The notes beneath the pieces were generated by a model. It was not told the DNA's origin. It did no database searches and was given only the letters and a program-made list of their open reading frames with translations. Positions 39,813 through 49,052 of a stretch of DNA of 64,000 nucleotides are shown here, in pieces (positions within the stretch are counted from its first letter, which is position 1; each line of letters opens with the position of its first letter). The translations under genes and the position numbers were made by a program. Origin of the DNA: Bacteroidetes bacterium HGW-Bacteroidetes-4 (GTDB taxonomy: Bacteria; Bacteroidota; Bacteroidia; Bacteroidales; SZUA-534); contig PHDD01000007.1 of assembly GCA_002840905.1 (NCBI GenBank), positions 1 through 64,000 on the forward strand, read 5' to 3'.

Positions 39813-40206
39813 TTACGGTAACTGAAATTTAAGAAATGAATAGCTATGAAATGTGATAGCTGAACGAATTTAGTGTAGGGCTTTCATGTGTTAAGCGAAT
39901 ACGCTCTGTTACAAAATAGTTCCCTTATTTACAATTCGGGAGTGTATTGGCATTAAGTGGATTAATATCCCTCTTTGCTGCTTCCTAAATTTGATTTCAA
40001 GGGTTTAACCTGAGGTTTTGGTTTCTTTACTTATCGATTCAATTGATAAAAATAGCTTCATACAGGATATATAAATATGATGCTAACCTAAGAAAGTAAG
40101 ATTATTTAACGTTATCCGTAGCTATATTCTTGTTTTTGTAACTAGTTTTTTTAACTTTCGTATTTTAATCTTGCAACCATCATTATAATAATTATTAAAG
40201 TCATTT
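39813..40206. other. Intergenic region before the SpoIIE cluster
   Basis: About 390 bp without a gene. Its only supported element is the promoter at 40130-40159; the rest is AT-rich with no clear structure. Confidence 0.6.
40130..40159 (+). promoter_or_regulatory. Promoter for the SpoIIE phosphatase cluster
   Basis: -33 TTG (40130-40132), a 19-bp spacer and -7 TAACTTTC (40152-40159, one mismatch to TAnnTTTG), 47 bp before the first phosphatase gene. Confidence 0.6.
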
Positions 40207-41847
40207 ATGAAGAAAGGCGAAAATTTAAACCTTTCAAAAGATAAGGTATCAACCTCCTGGCAGATTATATTATTCTCATTAAATCAGAATGCCATTGCTC
40301 AGTTTAAGGCGGCTTTTTCTGAAATACCCGAAAATGATACACATTTATCCATTTATCAAACAGATTCTCAAGAGCAATTAATCAGTTTTATAAGAAATAG
40401 TCAAAAAACGTTTCTTAATCTCGATATTTCAGCTATTGAACCCGATAAACAGTTAGCGCTTATTTCCCAAATCAATCATAAAACACGCAGTAAATTTTGT
40501 CATACCATTTTGTGGATAAAACGCAATACACTACCTTTTATAATTGAAAACAAAATTGAATTAGAAGTAAACGACATACGCTTTATCGAAGACTTGTCAC
40601 AGCTTTATGTAAAGTCGGTTTTCAATACCATCTATACCAATTATTTAAATAATTTTAAGTTTGCTGCTAAAGATAAAGACAATCACAATTTGTTTAAAAA
40701 AATTGAACACCTGTCTGATTTCAACAAAAAACTCCTTAAAGCAGTTATCGAAAGCAGTAACATAAAAACAAAACTCACTCAACAGCGCATTGCCATTGAA
40801 CAACAGAATAAGGAAATCGAAGAACGAAATCTTGAACTGGAACGGGCTTTTAAAAAATCAAGCATTAACCACATAAAATTGGAGAAAGCTTTTCACGAAA
40901 ACGAATTACAACGTAAAAAACTTGAAGAATTGCTTAGTGAATTGCAGGAAACCAACCAAAAGCTGGAAACACAATTCCACGAAATTATGGCGCAGCGCGA
41001 TTTTATTGAACAACAAAACGAGGAGATTCAGTCGCAGCGCGATATGGCTTTAAAACAGCGCGATAAAATTGTTGCTCAACAAGAAGAAATAAACGATAAC
41101 ATTCAATATGCCAGTAAGATACAACAGGCACTTTTTCCACAAACAGACTGGGTGAATGTTTTATTGCCCCAGCATTTTGTTTTAAATAGGCCTAAAGACG
41201 TTGTAAGTGGCGATTTTTACTGGATATCGCAAAACCGGCATAAAACAATTATTGCCGTTTCGGATTGTACCGGACATGGTATTTCAGGAGCCATGATGAG
41301 CATGTTGGGAACTGCCTTTTTAAACGAGATTGTAAATAAAAACGACATTACCCATGCTCAGTTAATACTGGAACAATTACGTGAACGAGTTATTTCCAGT
41401 TTGCATCAGGATATTTCTCAAAACATGGAATATTCGCGCGATGGAATGGACATTGCCGTATGCATTTTAGATATTGTAGATAATTCATTGGAATTCGCCG
41501 GAGCCAATAATCCGATTTATATTGTCCGAAATAAAGAACTTATTGAATTCAAGGCCGATAAAATACCCATCGGTATTCATGAATTTTGCAATGAACCTTT
41601 TACTTCACACAGAATTGATGTTCTTCAGGGCGACAATATTTATATGTTTAGCGATGGTTATGCCGATCAGTTTGGAGGAATAAAGGGAAAAAAATTAAAG
41701 TATAACAATTTTAAAAAAATCCTGCTCGAAGTAAATGAACTACCTATTGAGGAACGAGAACAAATTCTTAATAAAAAATTTGTAGATTGGATGGGGCAGC
41801 AGGAACAAATTGACGATGTTTTGGTATTGGGTTTCACGGTAATGTAG
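40207..41847 (+). CDS. Cytoplasmic SpoIIE/PP2C phosphatase with coiled coil
   Basis: A 546-residue Ser/Thr phosphatase with no signal peptide or membrane segment. Residues 1-175 form an unrecognised domain whose WQIILFSLNQNAIAQF start and alternation of strands and helices recall a degenerate receiver. Residues 175-300 are coiled coil (repeated EQQNEEI/QRD heptads). The SpoIIE domain (about 315-546) has metal and catalytic motifs SGDFYW (Asp336), DCTGHG (Asp353), RDGMD, FSDGYADQ (Asp483) and the final DD (536-537). First of three consecutive SpoIIE genes; would dephosphorylate an SpoIIAA- or SiaC-like partner. Confidence 0.9.
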   Translation: MKKGENLNLSKDKVSTSWQIILFSLNQNAIAQFKAAFSEIPENDTHLSIYQTDSQEQLISFIRNSQKTFLNLDISAIEPDKQLALISQINHKTRSKFCHTILWIKRNTLPFIIENKIELEVNDIRFIEDLSQLYVKSVFNTIYTNYLNNFKFAAKDKDNHNLFKKIEHLSDFNKKLLKAVIESSNIKTKLTQQRIAIEQQNKEIEERNLELERAFKKSSINHIKLEKAFHENELQRKKLEELLSELQETNQKLETQFHEIMAQRDFIEQQNEEIQSQRDMALKQRDKIVAQQEEINDNIQYASKIQQALFPQTDWVNVLLPQHFVLNRPKDVVSGDFYWISQNRHKTIIAVSDCTGHGISGAMMSMLGTAFLNEIVNKNDITHAQLILEQLRERVISSLHQDISQNMEYSRDGMDIAVCILDIVDNSLEFAGANNPIYIVRNKELIEFKADKIPIGIHEFCNEPFTSHRIDVLQGDNIYMFSDGYADQFGGIKGKKLKYNNFKKILLEVNELPIEEREQILNKKFVDWMGQQEQIDDVLVLGFTVM

Positions 41848-41978
41848 CACTTTATCAATAAATAACTGCCATTAAACAAATTATGACGGCTGTTTTGCGT
41901 AAAAAAACGTATCGAAAAAGTAGTTTTCCCTTAATTAACTTATCTTTAGTTGGGATTTGGACAGATTTAAAATAGTAT

Positions 41979-43763
41979 ATGATACAAAGCAAAAACATAG
42001 TACCAAAAATAAGCATAGCTTATCTGTTGTTATTGGGCTCATTTTTATTGGTTTCTAATGCATTCTCGCAAACAAAAAAATTACCTGAAGATGTTTACAT
42101 CCAAATAGATAATTTTAAAAATAATGCCATTAAGAACCGAAATCTGGGCAATGACAATGCTGCTGCTACTTACCTGAATAAAATTGCTTACCTCTATTGG
42201 GAGTATTTTATTTATGAAGAAGCGGTTAAATATTTTCATGAAGTGCTTACAATTAATCAAAACTCAGGAAATATTAACGGAACCCAAAACGTGTTGCAAA
42301 ATATCGCCTTTGTTTATTCCGATATGGAACAATACGATAAAGCTATTGAAAACTTTACCAAGCAACTTGAAATTATAAAAACAAAAAACGATAAGCTGAA
42401 ACTAACGGAGTGTTACAGCAATTTAGCACTTACCTATAATAGCAATGCTCAGTACCAGGAGGCTATAAATGTTGCAAATACTGGACTGGAGTTAAGCAAA
42501 AACCTGAATCATTTAAAATTAATGCGTTCATTTTATGGCTCTTTATATGAGAGTTACGAAAAATTAGGCGACGAAAAACAAGCCAAAGCTAACTTTGAAC
42601 TGTATTCATCAATCGACAAACACATTCAACAGCAGTTATTTGCCGAACAACAACTATTAAATAACCAAAAACTGCAGCAGGTTGAAGCACAGAAAAAAGA
42701 AACAGAGCAAGCCCTGGTTAAAACACAGGATACGCTAAAGGAAGTGGAACAGGTAAGTCGTGAAAAACAACTTGAAATTAACCTGTTGAATAGTGAAAAC
42801 GCATTAAAAGAGGCAACGCTTAAACAAGCCGAAGCACGTATGAAAGCCGAGCGACGCTTTATTTATTTTTTATTGTCGGTGGTACTTTTTATAGGAACAC
42901 TTGTGGTATTAATATTTAAACAAAATCAACAAAAAAAACGGGCTAATGCAGTTTTACAAGATTTGAATACTGAAATAGAAAGAAAAAATCAGCAAATTCT
43001 TGACAGTATAAAATACGCCAGCCATATCCAGGAAGCTATTCTGCCTTTTGAGCAAAACTTACAGGCTGATTTTCCCGACTCATTTGTACTTTATAAACCC
43101 CGCGATATTGTTAGCGGTGACTTTTATTGGCATTCGCGATTCGAAAACAAAATATTTGTAGCTGCAATCGACTGTACAGGTCATGGAGTGCCCGGTGCAT
43201 TTATGAGCATGATTGGTAACACACTACTCAACGAAATTGTAAATGAACAACAGGTGCATAATCCGGCCAAAGTGCTAAAACAATTAAACGAAAAAGTAGT
43301 TCTTACCCTAAATCAGGATAATGGTCATGAAGGCTTTAGTGAAGATGGTATGGATATTACTTTTTGCTGTTACCATACCGATACACAGGTTCTGGAACTG
43401 GCATTGGCCAATCATAATGCCTGTATGATTTCTGAAAATAAAACACAAATTGTTGAAGGTGATATTTTTAGTATTGGCGGTAATGTTGGAGTTGATAATA
43501 TAAAATTCAATAATCACAGCTTTAACATAAATGCAACTACCTCATTGTATATGTTTTCTGACGGTTTTCAAGATCAGTTTCGCGGTAGTTCCGGACAAAA
43601 ATATATGGCACCCAGATTTATCCGCCTACTGGAATCATTACAGGATAAGCCTTTTAATCAACACAAAACTCTTTTGGAAAAAGAATACAACGATTGGAAA
43701 GGAAGTAGCCGGCAAATAGACGATGTTTTGGTAATTGGTATTCAGTTATTAAAAAACACATAA
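41979..43763 (+). CDS. TPR-containing membrane SpoIIE/PP2C phosphatase
   Basis: A 594-residue sensor phosphatase. A signal/anchor (1-30, ending AFSQ) precedes periplasmic TPR repeats (about 40-220), a coiled coil (about 215-290), a membrane helix RRFIYFLLSVVLFIGTLVVL (about 290-311), a short coil and a cytoplasmic SpoIIE domain (about 355-594). SGDFYW, DCTGHGVPGAFMS, DGMD, FSDGFQDQ and QIDDVLVIG are all present, so it should be active. The layout parallels TPR histidine kinases with the kinase replaced by a phosphatase. Lies 131 bp after the first phosphatase gene and 10 bp before the third. Confidence 0.92.
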   Translation: MIQSKNIVPKISIAYLLLLGSFLLVSNAFSQTKKLPEDVYIQIDNFKNNAIKNRNLGNDNAAATYLNKIAYLYWEYFIYEEAVKYFHEVLTINQNSGNINGTQNVLQNIAFVYSDMEQYDKAIENFTKQLEIIKTKNDKLKLTECYSNLALTYNSNAQYQEAINVANTGLELSKNLNHLKLMRSFYGSLYESYEKLGDEKQAKANFELYSSIDKHIQQQLFAEQQLLNNQKLQQVEAQKKETEQALVKTQDTLKEVEQVSREKQLEINLLNSENALKEATLKQAEARMKAERRFIYFLLSVVLFIGTLVVLIFKQNQQKKRANAVLQDLNTEIERKNQQILDSIKYASHIQEAILPFEQNLQADFPDSFVLYKPRDIVSGDFYWHSRFENKIFVAAIDCTGHGVPGAFMSMIGNTLLNEIVNEQQVHNPAKVLKQLNEKVVLTLNQDNGHEGFSEDGMDITFCCYHTDTQVLELALANHNACMISENKTQIVEGDIFSIGGNVGVDNIKFNNHSFNINATTSLYMFSDGFQDQFRGSSGQKYMAPRFIRLLESLQDKPFNQHKTLLEKEYNDWKGSSRQIDDVLVIGIQLLKNT

Positions 43764-43773
43764 AGTAATTTGA

Positions 43774-46700
43774 ATGGTAAAAAATACAATTCAATATATT
43801 GTGAGTTTTTTTATTCTAATGCTTTGGGTAGGTTTATTTCAGACTTTTGCCCAAATCGGAAGTCCAATCATTACCAATTATCCTTCCACAACTTTTGGTT
43901 CCACCGCACAAACCTGGGGTATTGTGCAGGATAACAACGGAAATATGTTTTTTGGTACCAATGTAGGTGTTGCTAAGTTTAACGGTTCCGAATGGACTGT
44001 TTATAAAACCCCTTTAAATTCATCAGTACGTTCATTGGCAATAAATAGTAAAGGAATTATTTATGTTGGAGCCACCCGTGAGTTTGGTTTTCTAAAACCC
44101 AATATTCATGGAAAATATGAATACGTTTCACTTTCCGACTCCTTGCCCGCAAAAGATTTTTCGGTCATTCTAAAAACCTTTACCATCGATGATGCTGTTT
44201 ACTTCCTGGCCAATCATCAAAAGATTTTTAAGTACCAACATGGTCTTGTTTCTGAAGTAAAACTGCACAAAATCAGCTATTTTCGTGGTTTTTTAGTAAA
44301 TAAAGAAATATGGCTTACCGATAAGTCATACGGTTTTGCCCGCCTTATAAACGACAGTGTTGTTTTTTACGACAATCCTAAAATCCCCGACGATATTTAT
44401 ACCATCTTACCTATCGACAATGATAAGTTTCTTATTGGTACACTTAAAGAAGGCCTTTTTGAATATGATTTTTTACAAAAAAAATGGGCTAAGTTTCAAA
44501 ACGAAGCCGATAACATGCTTAAAATAGGGAATATTTATCATGCAACCGTTTTAAAAAATGGCGATATTGCTCTGGCAACCTTAAAAAGAGGCGTTTTAAT
44601 AATTTCTGAAGTAGGAAAACTAAAATATATTTTTGATAAGCAGAGTGGTTTAATAAATAATGCAACTTATTTTGTTAGCAACGATGCCCATAACGATTTG
44701 TGGATTGCTCAGGAAAAAGGAATTTCACATTTAGAATTGAGTGTACCATTTAACCGTTTTGGAGTAAATTCAGGCATCGACGGCAATATTCAAAAGCTTA
44801 CTATTTACAACAATAACTTATATTGTGGAACATCGAGCGGAATTTACTACATGCCCATCGATAAAGAAGAACCTTGGAATCACAAAACCTTTCAACAACT
44901 TAGTCCGGAATTAATTTATAACCTCGATTACTGCCAGATACAATTCCCCAATAGCAAACAAAACATTTTATTAGCCTCTTTTTTGCGCGATTTAGCGGTA
45001 GTTTATCCCGATAACCGAATAGAAAGTATTCATAGTATTTATGGCTGTTATTCCATAAGTACTTCTGTTAAACGTCCCGGCAGAATATTTTTAGGAGGAG
45101 CCAATGGGTTAGAAGTCTTGGATCTTTCGTTTGAAAATGGAAAAGTTAAGGTCGAAAAAAGCACGCAACTGACTAAAATGTCTGAATCGATTCGGAAAAT
45201 AATAGCCGTGCCCAATGGTGATTTATGGATTCAGTCGGCTTTTAATTCATTGTTTCGTATTTCGTTCGATGAGCAGGAATCGTTAAGCAATTATCAGGTT
45301 TATAAATATCCGCAATTAAGCAATACCTATCCAGGAATTATTCTGACAGGAATGCATCACTTTAACGGAAAGATTTTTCTTACCTCTAACTTTGGAATTT
45401 TTAGTGCTGACATAGCATTACTTTCATCGGGTAAACAGGCATTTGAACCTGATTTAACCATGGGACTTAATTTTCAGAAAGACCATATTGCGGTTCAGTC
45501 AATGGAAAAAGACGCTTATGGAAATTATTGGTTTGCAAGTTCCATAGGACTGCTGAAGTACGATATTTCAAAAGATGAAATTGTATTGGCTGAATATAAA
45601 AGATTGCAGGGGAGAGCCATCCAGGGAATCCATATTTCAAATCATCTGGGGGTTTCAGTTATTTCTGAAGAAGACATCTTTATATTAAACCAGAATTATC
45701 AAAAAACGCCTGAGTACAATTTTAAAGTTTTTTTTGACGAGGTTGAATTTGGAATGGATTATTTACAACAAAGTTTCGATGGTGTTTTTTCATCAAATTT
45801 CAATTTAAAACAGTCAATACCACACGATCAAAATACTTTTTCGATTAAATTTTCGGCCGCTTTTTTTCAAAAAAGCGAATCCATAACTTACCGTTATATT
45901 TTAGATGGCTTTGAAAAACAATGGAGTGAAGCAAATAAAAGGCAAACGGTAAATTACACCAATTTACCTTCAGGCAAATATGTATTTAAAGTACGGGCCG
46001 AGAATATTTATAATAAAAAGAGTAATCAAGCCGAATTTTCATTTGTAATTATTCCGCCATGGTATCAAAAACCAGTGGCTTTGATAGCCTTCTTTGTTTT
46101 TGTTTTTGGTTTGGTTTGGCTATTTGTTTTCCTTTATACGTTGCGATTAAAAAAGGAAAAAAAGAAATTGCAATCGATTATTAAAGAAGCAATTCATAAA
46201 GAAGAATCGCAAAAGGAAGAGATTGAAAAACAGGCAGGAAAATTGTATTTGGCAAACCTCGAACTTCAGAAACTATCACTGGTAGCCAGTAAAACCGATA
46301 ATGCGGTCAGCATTATGGACTATAATGGTAAAATTGAATGGGTAAACGAGGGCTATACGCGTCTTTTTGGTTTTACTTTTGGAGAAGTTATTCATTCAAA
46401 AACCGATTTATTGGGTGAATTTGCCGATGTAACAATTAACGACATGGTTAATTTATGGTTTGGCGACAGAAAACCCATTATTTTTGAAAACCAAAAAGCA
46501 ACCAAATACGGAACAAAAGTATGGGTACAAACTACTTTAACCCCGGTTCTCAATGAAAATAAACAGGTAAAAAACCTGATTTCCATCGAGACCGATATAT
46601 CGCGCTTAAAATATGCTGAATCTGAAATTGCCTCGCAAAAAGATGAAATAGCCCGGCAACGCGATATAGCCCTCCAGCAACGCGATGCTATTACCAGTCA

Positions 46701-47463
46701 GCAAAAAGAAATTATCGACAGTATTTTATATGCCGAACGGATTCAAAAGGCAGTATTTAATAAAGAATCTGATTTAACAGCAATATTTAAAGATTCGTTT
46801 ATATATGATAAACCCCGCGACATTGTTTCGGGCGATTTCTTTTGGGTTCACGAAGTCGATAATTTAAAAATTCTGGCAGTGGTCGATTCTACAGGACATG
46901 GAATTCCCGGAGCCTTTATGAGTCTTATCGGTTTTACTTTTTTAAACCATATTATAAAGGAAAACGGTATTTTAGAACCCTACCAAATACTGAACTTATT
47001 GCGCGAAAAAGTAATCGCATCGCTTGGGCAAAAAGGCGATGATAATGAGGCTAAAGATGGAATGGATGTATCTATTTGTGTGATTGACACACAAAAAAAG
47101 CAGATTACATACGCAGGCGCTAACAATAAATCGTATTTGGTTAACAGTGAGGGCTTAATAGAGCTTGAAGCCGATAAAATGCCCATCAGTATTTACATTA
47201 CGGCAAAGCAATCTTTTAAACAAAAAATGATTAGTTACCAATCTAACGATGTATTATATATGTTCACCGATGGTTATCCCGATCAGTTTGGTGGGCAGCA
47301 TGGAAAAAAATTCAAATCAAGTCGATTTAAAAAGTTGTTACAAACTATAAGTAAGGAAAATTATAACAATCAGAAAACCATGCTCGACATCGAATTTTTA
47401 CGCTGGAAAGGTGCATTAAATCAGGTAGATGATATACTTATTGTAGGAGTTAATCTGGAATAA
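43774..47463 (+). CDS. Propeller-Y_Y_Y-PAS-SpoIIE sensor phosphatase
   Basis: A 1229-residue transmembrane sensor. Signal peptide (ending FAQ), a two-component-type beta-propeller (about 30-680, with WGIVQDNNGNMFFGT-like blades), a Y_Y_Y domain (about 688-766), a membrane helix (about 768-790), a coiled coil, a PAS domain (about 838-948), a second coil and a SpoIIE/PP2C domain (about 1005-1229) with SGDFFW, DSTGHGIPGAFMS, DGMD, FTDGYPDQ and QVDDILIVG. The periplasmic part is the same kind as in the HTCS at 6943-11193, but the output is a phosphatase. Ends 4 bp from the convergent siaC-like gene. Confidence 0.93.
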   Translation: MVKNTIQYIVSFFILMLWVGLFQTFAQIGSPIITNYPSTTFGSTAQTWGIVQDNNGNMFFGTNVGVAKFNGSEWTVYKTPLNSSVRSLAINSKGIIYVGATREFGFLKPNIHGKYEYVSLSDSLPAKDFSVILKTFTIDDAVYFLANHQKIFKYQHGLVSEVKLHKISYFRGFLVNKEIWLTDKSYGFARLINDSVVFYDNPKIPDDIYTILPIDNDKFLIGTLKEGLFEYDFLQKKWAKFQNEADNMLKIGNIYHATVLKNGDIALATLKRGVLIISEVGKLKYIFDKQSGLINNATYFVSNDAHNDLWIAQEKGISHLELSVPFNRFGVNSGIDGNIQKLTIYNNNLYCGTSSGIYYMPIDKEEPWNHKTFQQLSPELIYNLDYCQIQFPNSKQNILLASFLRDLAVVYPDNRIESIHSIYGCYSISTSVKRPGRIFLGGANGLEVLDLSFENGKVKVEKSTQLTKMSESIRKIIAVPNGDLWIQSAFNSLFRISFDEQESLSNYQVYKYPQLSNTYPGIILTGMHHFNGKIFLTSNFGIFSADIALLSSGKQAFEPDLTMGLNFQKDHIAVQSMEKDAYGNYWFASSIGLLKYDISKDEIVLAEYKRLQGRAIQGIHISNHLGVSVISEEDIFILNQNYQKTPEYNFKVFFDEVEFGMDYLQQSFDGVFSSNFNLKQSIPHDQNTFSIKFSAAFFQKSESITYRYILDGFEKQWSEANKRQTVNYTNLPSGKYVFKVRAENIYNKKSNQAEFSFVIIPPWYQKPVALIAFFVFVFGLVWLFVFLYTLRLKKEKKKLQSIIKEAIHKEESQKEEIEKQAGKLYLANLELQKLSLVASKTDNAVSIMDYNGKIEWVNEGYTRLFGFTFGEVIHSKTDLLGEFADVTINDMVNLWFGDRKPIIFENQKATKYGTKVWVQTTLTPVLNENKQVKNLISIETDISRLKYAESEIASQKDEIARQRDIALQQRDAITSQQKEIIDSILYAERIQKAVFNKESDLTAIFKDSFIYDKPRDIVSGDFFWVHEVDNLKILAVVDSTGHGIPGAFMSLIGFTFLNHIIKENGILEPYQILNLLREKVIASLGQKGDDNEAKDGMDVSICVIDTQKKQITYAGANNKSYLVNSEGLIELEADKMPISIYITAKQSFKQKMISYQSNDVLYMFTDGYPDQFGGQHGKKFKSSRFKKLLQTISKENYNNQKTMLDIEFLRWKGALNQVDDILIVGVNLE

Positions 47464-47467
47464 TTGT

Positions 47468-47842
47468 TTATTCGTAGGGAAGTAATTCAATATTTGCCTT
47501 TATCAGTTTTGCAAAACGCAAACCTGAGGCCATAATATCAGCGTCTTCAACATAATAATGCCAGTTTACTTTTATGTCGAATTTTTGAGTCATTTGCTGT
47601 AATTGAATCAATAATTTGGTAATTTGTTTTGCCGATGCCGTATTAAAGTAATCCAGTTTAAAATCGAAAGTAAATCCTTTATTTTCTGTATTTTCATATT
47701 GCTTTAACCATTCAAGAATCGGATTATAAAAAGCCACAGCATTTTCAGGAAGGGAGCGTCCTTCGATGCTGAAAATCCCAATTTCGGGTTCAAAGTGAAC
47801 TTTAGGTGTATCTTCAGTATGTTCTATTATTAGTTTTTCCAT
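47468..47842 (-). CDS. SiaC-like regulatory phosphoprotein (DUF1987)
   Basis: A 124-residue protein matching DUF1987/SiaC: FEPEIGIFSIEGRSLPENAVAFYNPILEWL and DYFNTASAKQITKLL. In Pseudomonas SiaC is phosphorylated on Thr68 by the kinase SiaB and dephosphorylated by the PP2C protein SiaA. With the ATG at 47842, Thr68 falls exactly in YFNTAS here, which supports both the assignment and that start; an upstream TTG overlaps the previous gene. It begins 7 bp after the SiaB-like stop and is convergent with the SpoIIE cluster. The downstream target is unknown; no diguanylate cyclase is in the window. Confidence 0.87.
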   Translation of the reverse strand: MEKLIIEHTEDTPKVHFEPEIGIFSIEGRSLPENAVAFYNPILEWLKQYENTENKGFTFDFKLDYFNTASAKQITKLLIQLQQMTQKFDIKVNWHYYVEDADIMASGLRFAKLIKANIELLPYE

Positions 47843-47849
47843 TGTTTGG

Positions 47850-48974
47850 TTAGTCAACTACTGTTTGTAAAACAAAAAAACTAAATTTTTCGTTAAAATC
47901 ATTGATTTCGAAGGTTAATTTACGATTTGTTTTTAACCTCAATTCAATCAAGCCCAAACCGGCTTCTTTACTGGTATCAATCTGAAAATTAAAAAGACTT
48001 TTTTCATAAAATGTATTTAATTCATCCATTGAGAGTGAATTAACGTAATTAATTTTCTTTTTTAAATTTTCAACCTCGCTTTTGTATATGTAATTGCCCG
48101 TATTCAGGTGGTATTGTTTGCCTTTTTGATTGATAAAGAAGATACCCGGATTCAGATTGTTGTCTAAACTGTTTGCTCCGTGCTTTACAATATTCTGAAG
48201 CATCTCAACCATAATGTTAAACACCTTCTTTTTCAAGTTCAGATTGTGTTCCATCATCTGGTTTTCCATAATCGACAACAAATTCAACAAACTTTCCTGG
48301 TTAAAAATTCCGTTGAAAATAAGAACCACATCTTCCTGATTAAGCAGGCGGTGAATTACTTTAATGTTTTCGAGTGCATGGGTAGCTTTGTGAACTTCAG
48401 GGCTATGTTCGGTTTCGTTTTGCGAAATTTCGGTATTTAAATAAAAGTAAGAATAGTTATCGTTCAAATCAACAAAGTCGTAAACCAGTTTATTTCCTGA
48501 TTTACGGGCCATTTCAATTAAACCTAGCCCGGCACCGCCTTTGTCTGAAATGATATTGTCGTTAAGTACTCTTTTGTAGTAATTTTTTAATTCTTCGTTA
48601 TCTAAACTATTAATTTTATTCAGTTGCTCGGTAAGGTTGGGAATGTTTCTTTTTAAGATAGGGTTTCCGGTAGTAATATAGTAGCGGTTGTCGACATCCT
48701 GAATTAAGAAAATTCCGGTTTCTTTAACATCAGAACTTTCTTCCATTTCCTGATGCCGGGTAATGTTCTGTAAACCTTCTACCATAATGGTAAACACTCT
48801 TTTTTTAATCTTCGAATCTTCTCCTGACTTATCAAGGTTCGATTCGGTTAGCGTTAAAATACCATCGGTAATATTCTGACTGAATACACCACGGTAAATG
48901 TAGCTCAGGTTATCCTTCTGCATTCCTTCAAATAACCGGTAAGCATAACTTATTTCTGAATGTTGGGTAGCCAT
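47850..48974 (-). CDS. Tandem SiaB-like HATPase protein (internal duplication)
   Basis: A 374-residue protein with two SiaB-like halves about 191 residues apart. The N-box is VEGLQNITRH (Glu66, Asn70) in half 1 and VEMLQNIVKH (Glu257, Asn261) in half 2; the glycine loop is GGAGLGLIEMARKSG (146-160) and EAGLGLIELRLKTN (337-350). Other matching blocks are GIFLIQ/GIFFIN and INSLDNEEL/VNSLSMDEL. Known SiaB is a single ~180-residue kinase of SiaC. Both halves keep the ATP-site Asn, so both may be active. I chose the ATG at 48974; a TTG nine codons upstream is the alternative. Probably an operon with siaC, and perhaps dapF. Confidence 0.83.
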   Translation of the reverse strand: MATQHSEISYAYRLFEGMQKDNLSYIYRGVFSQNITDGILTLTESNLDKSGEDSKIKKRVFTIMVEGLQNITRHQEMEESSDVKETGIFLIQDVDNRYYITTGNPILKRNIPNLTEQLNKINSLDNEELKNYYKRVLNDNIISDKGGAGLGLIEMARKSGNKLVYDFVDLNDNYSYFYLNTEISQNETEHSPEVHKATHALENIKVIHRLLNQEDVVLIFNGIFNQESLLNLLSIMENQMMEHNLNLKKKVFNIMVEMLQNIVKHGANSLDNNLNPGIFFINQKGKQYHLNTGNYIYKSEVENLKKKINYVNSLSMDELNTFYEKSLFNFQIDTSKEAGLGLIELRLKTNRKLTFEINDFNEKFSFFVLQTVVD

Positions 48975-49052
48975 TAACTCAATTTTGTTATCCCTTTTCA
49001 ATGTTAAATATAGAGTTTTCTTTCATCAAAATCAAATATATAAAATATTCAA

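Noticed and set aside
40207-47463. SpoIIE cluster considered as a sporulation or sigma-B-type stressosome locus
   Set aside because: No anti-sigma factor, SpoIIAA-like STAS protein or alternative sigma factor is nearby; the neighbouring proteins are SiaB/SiaC-like instead.
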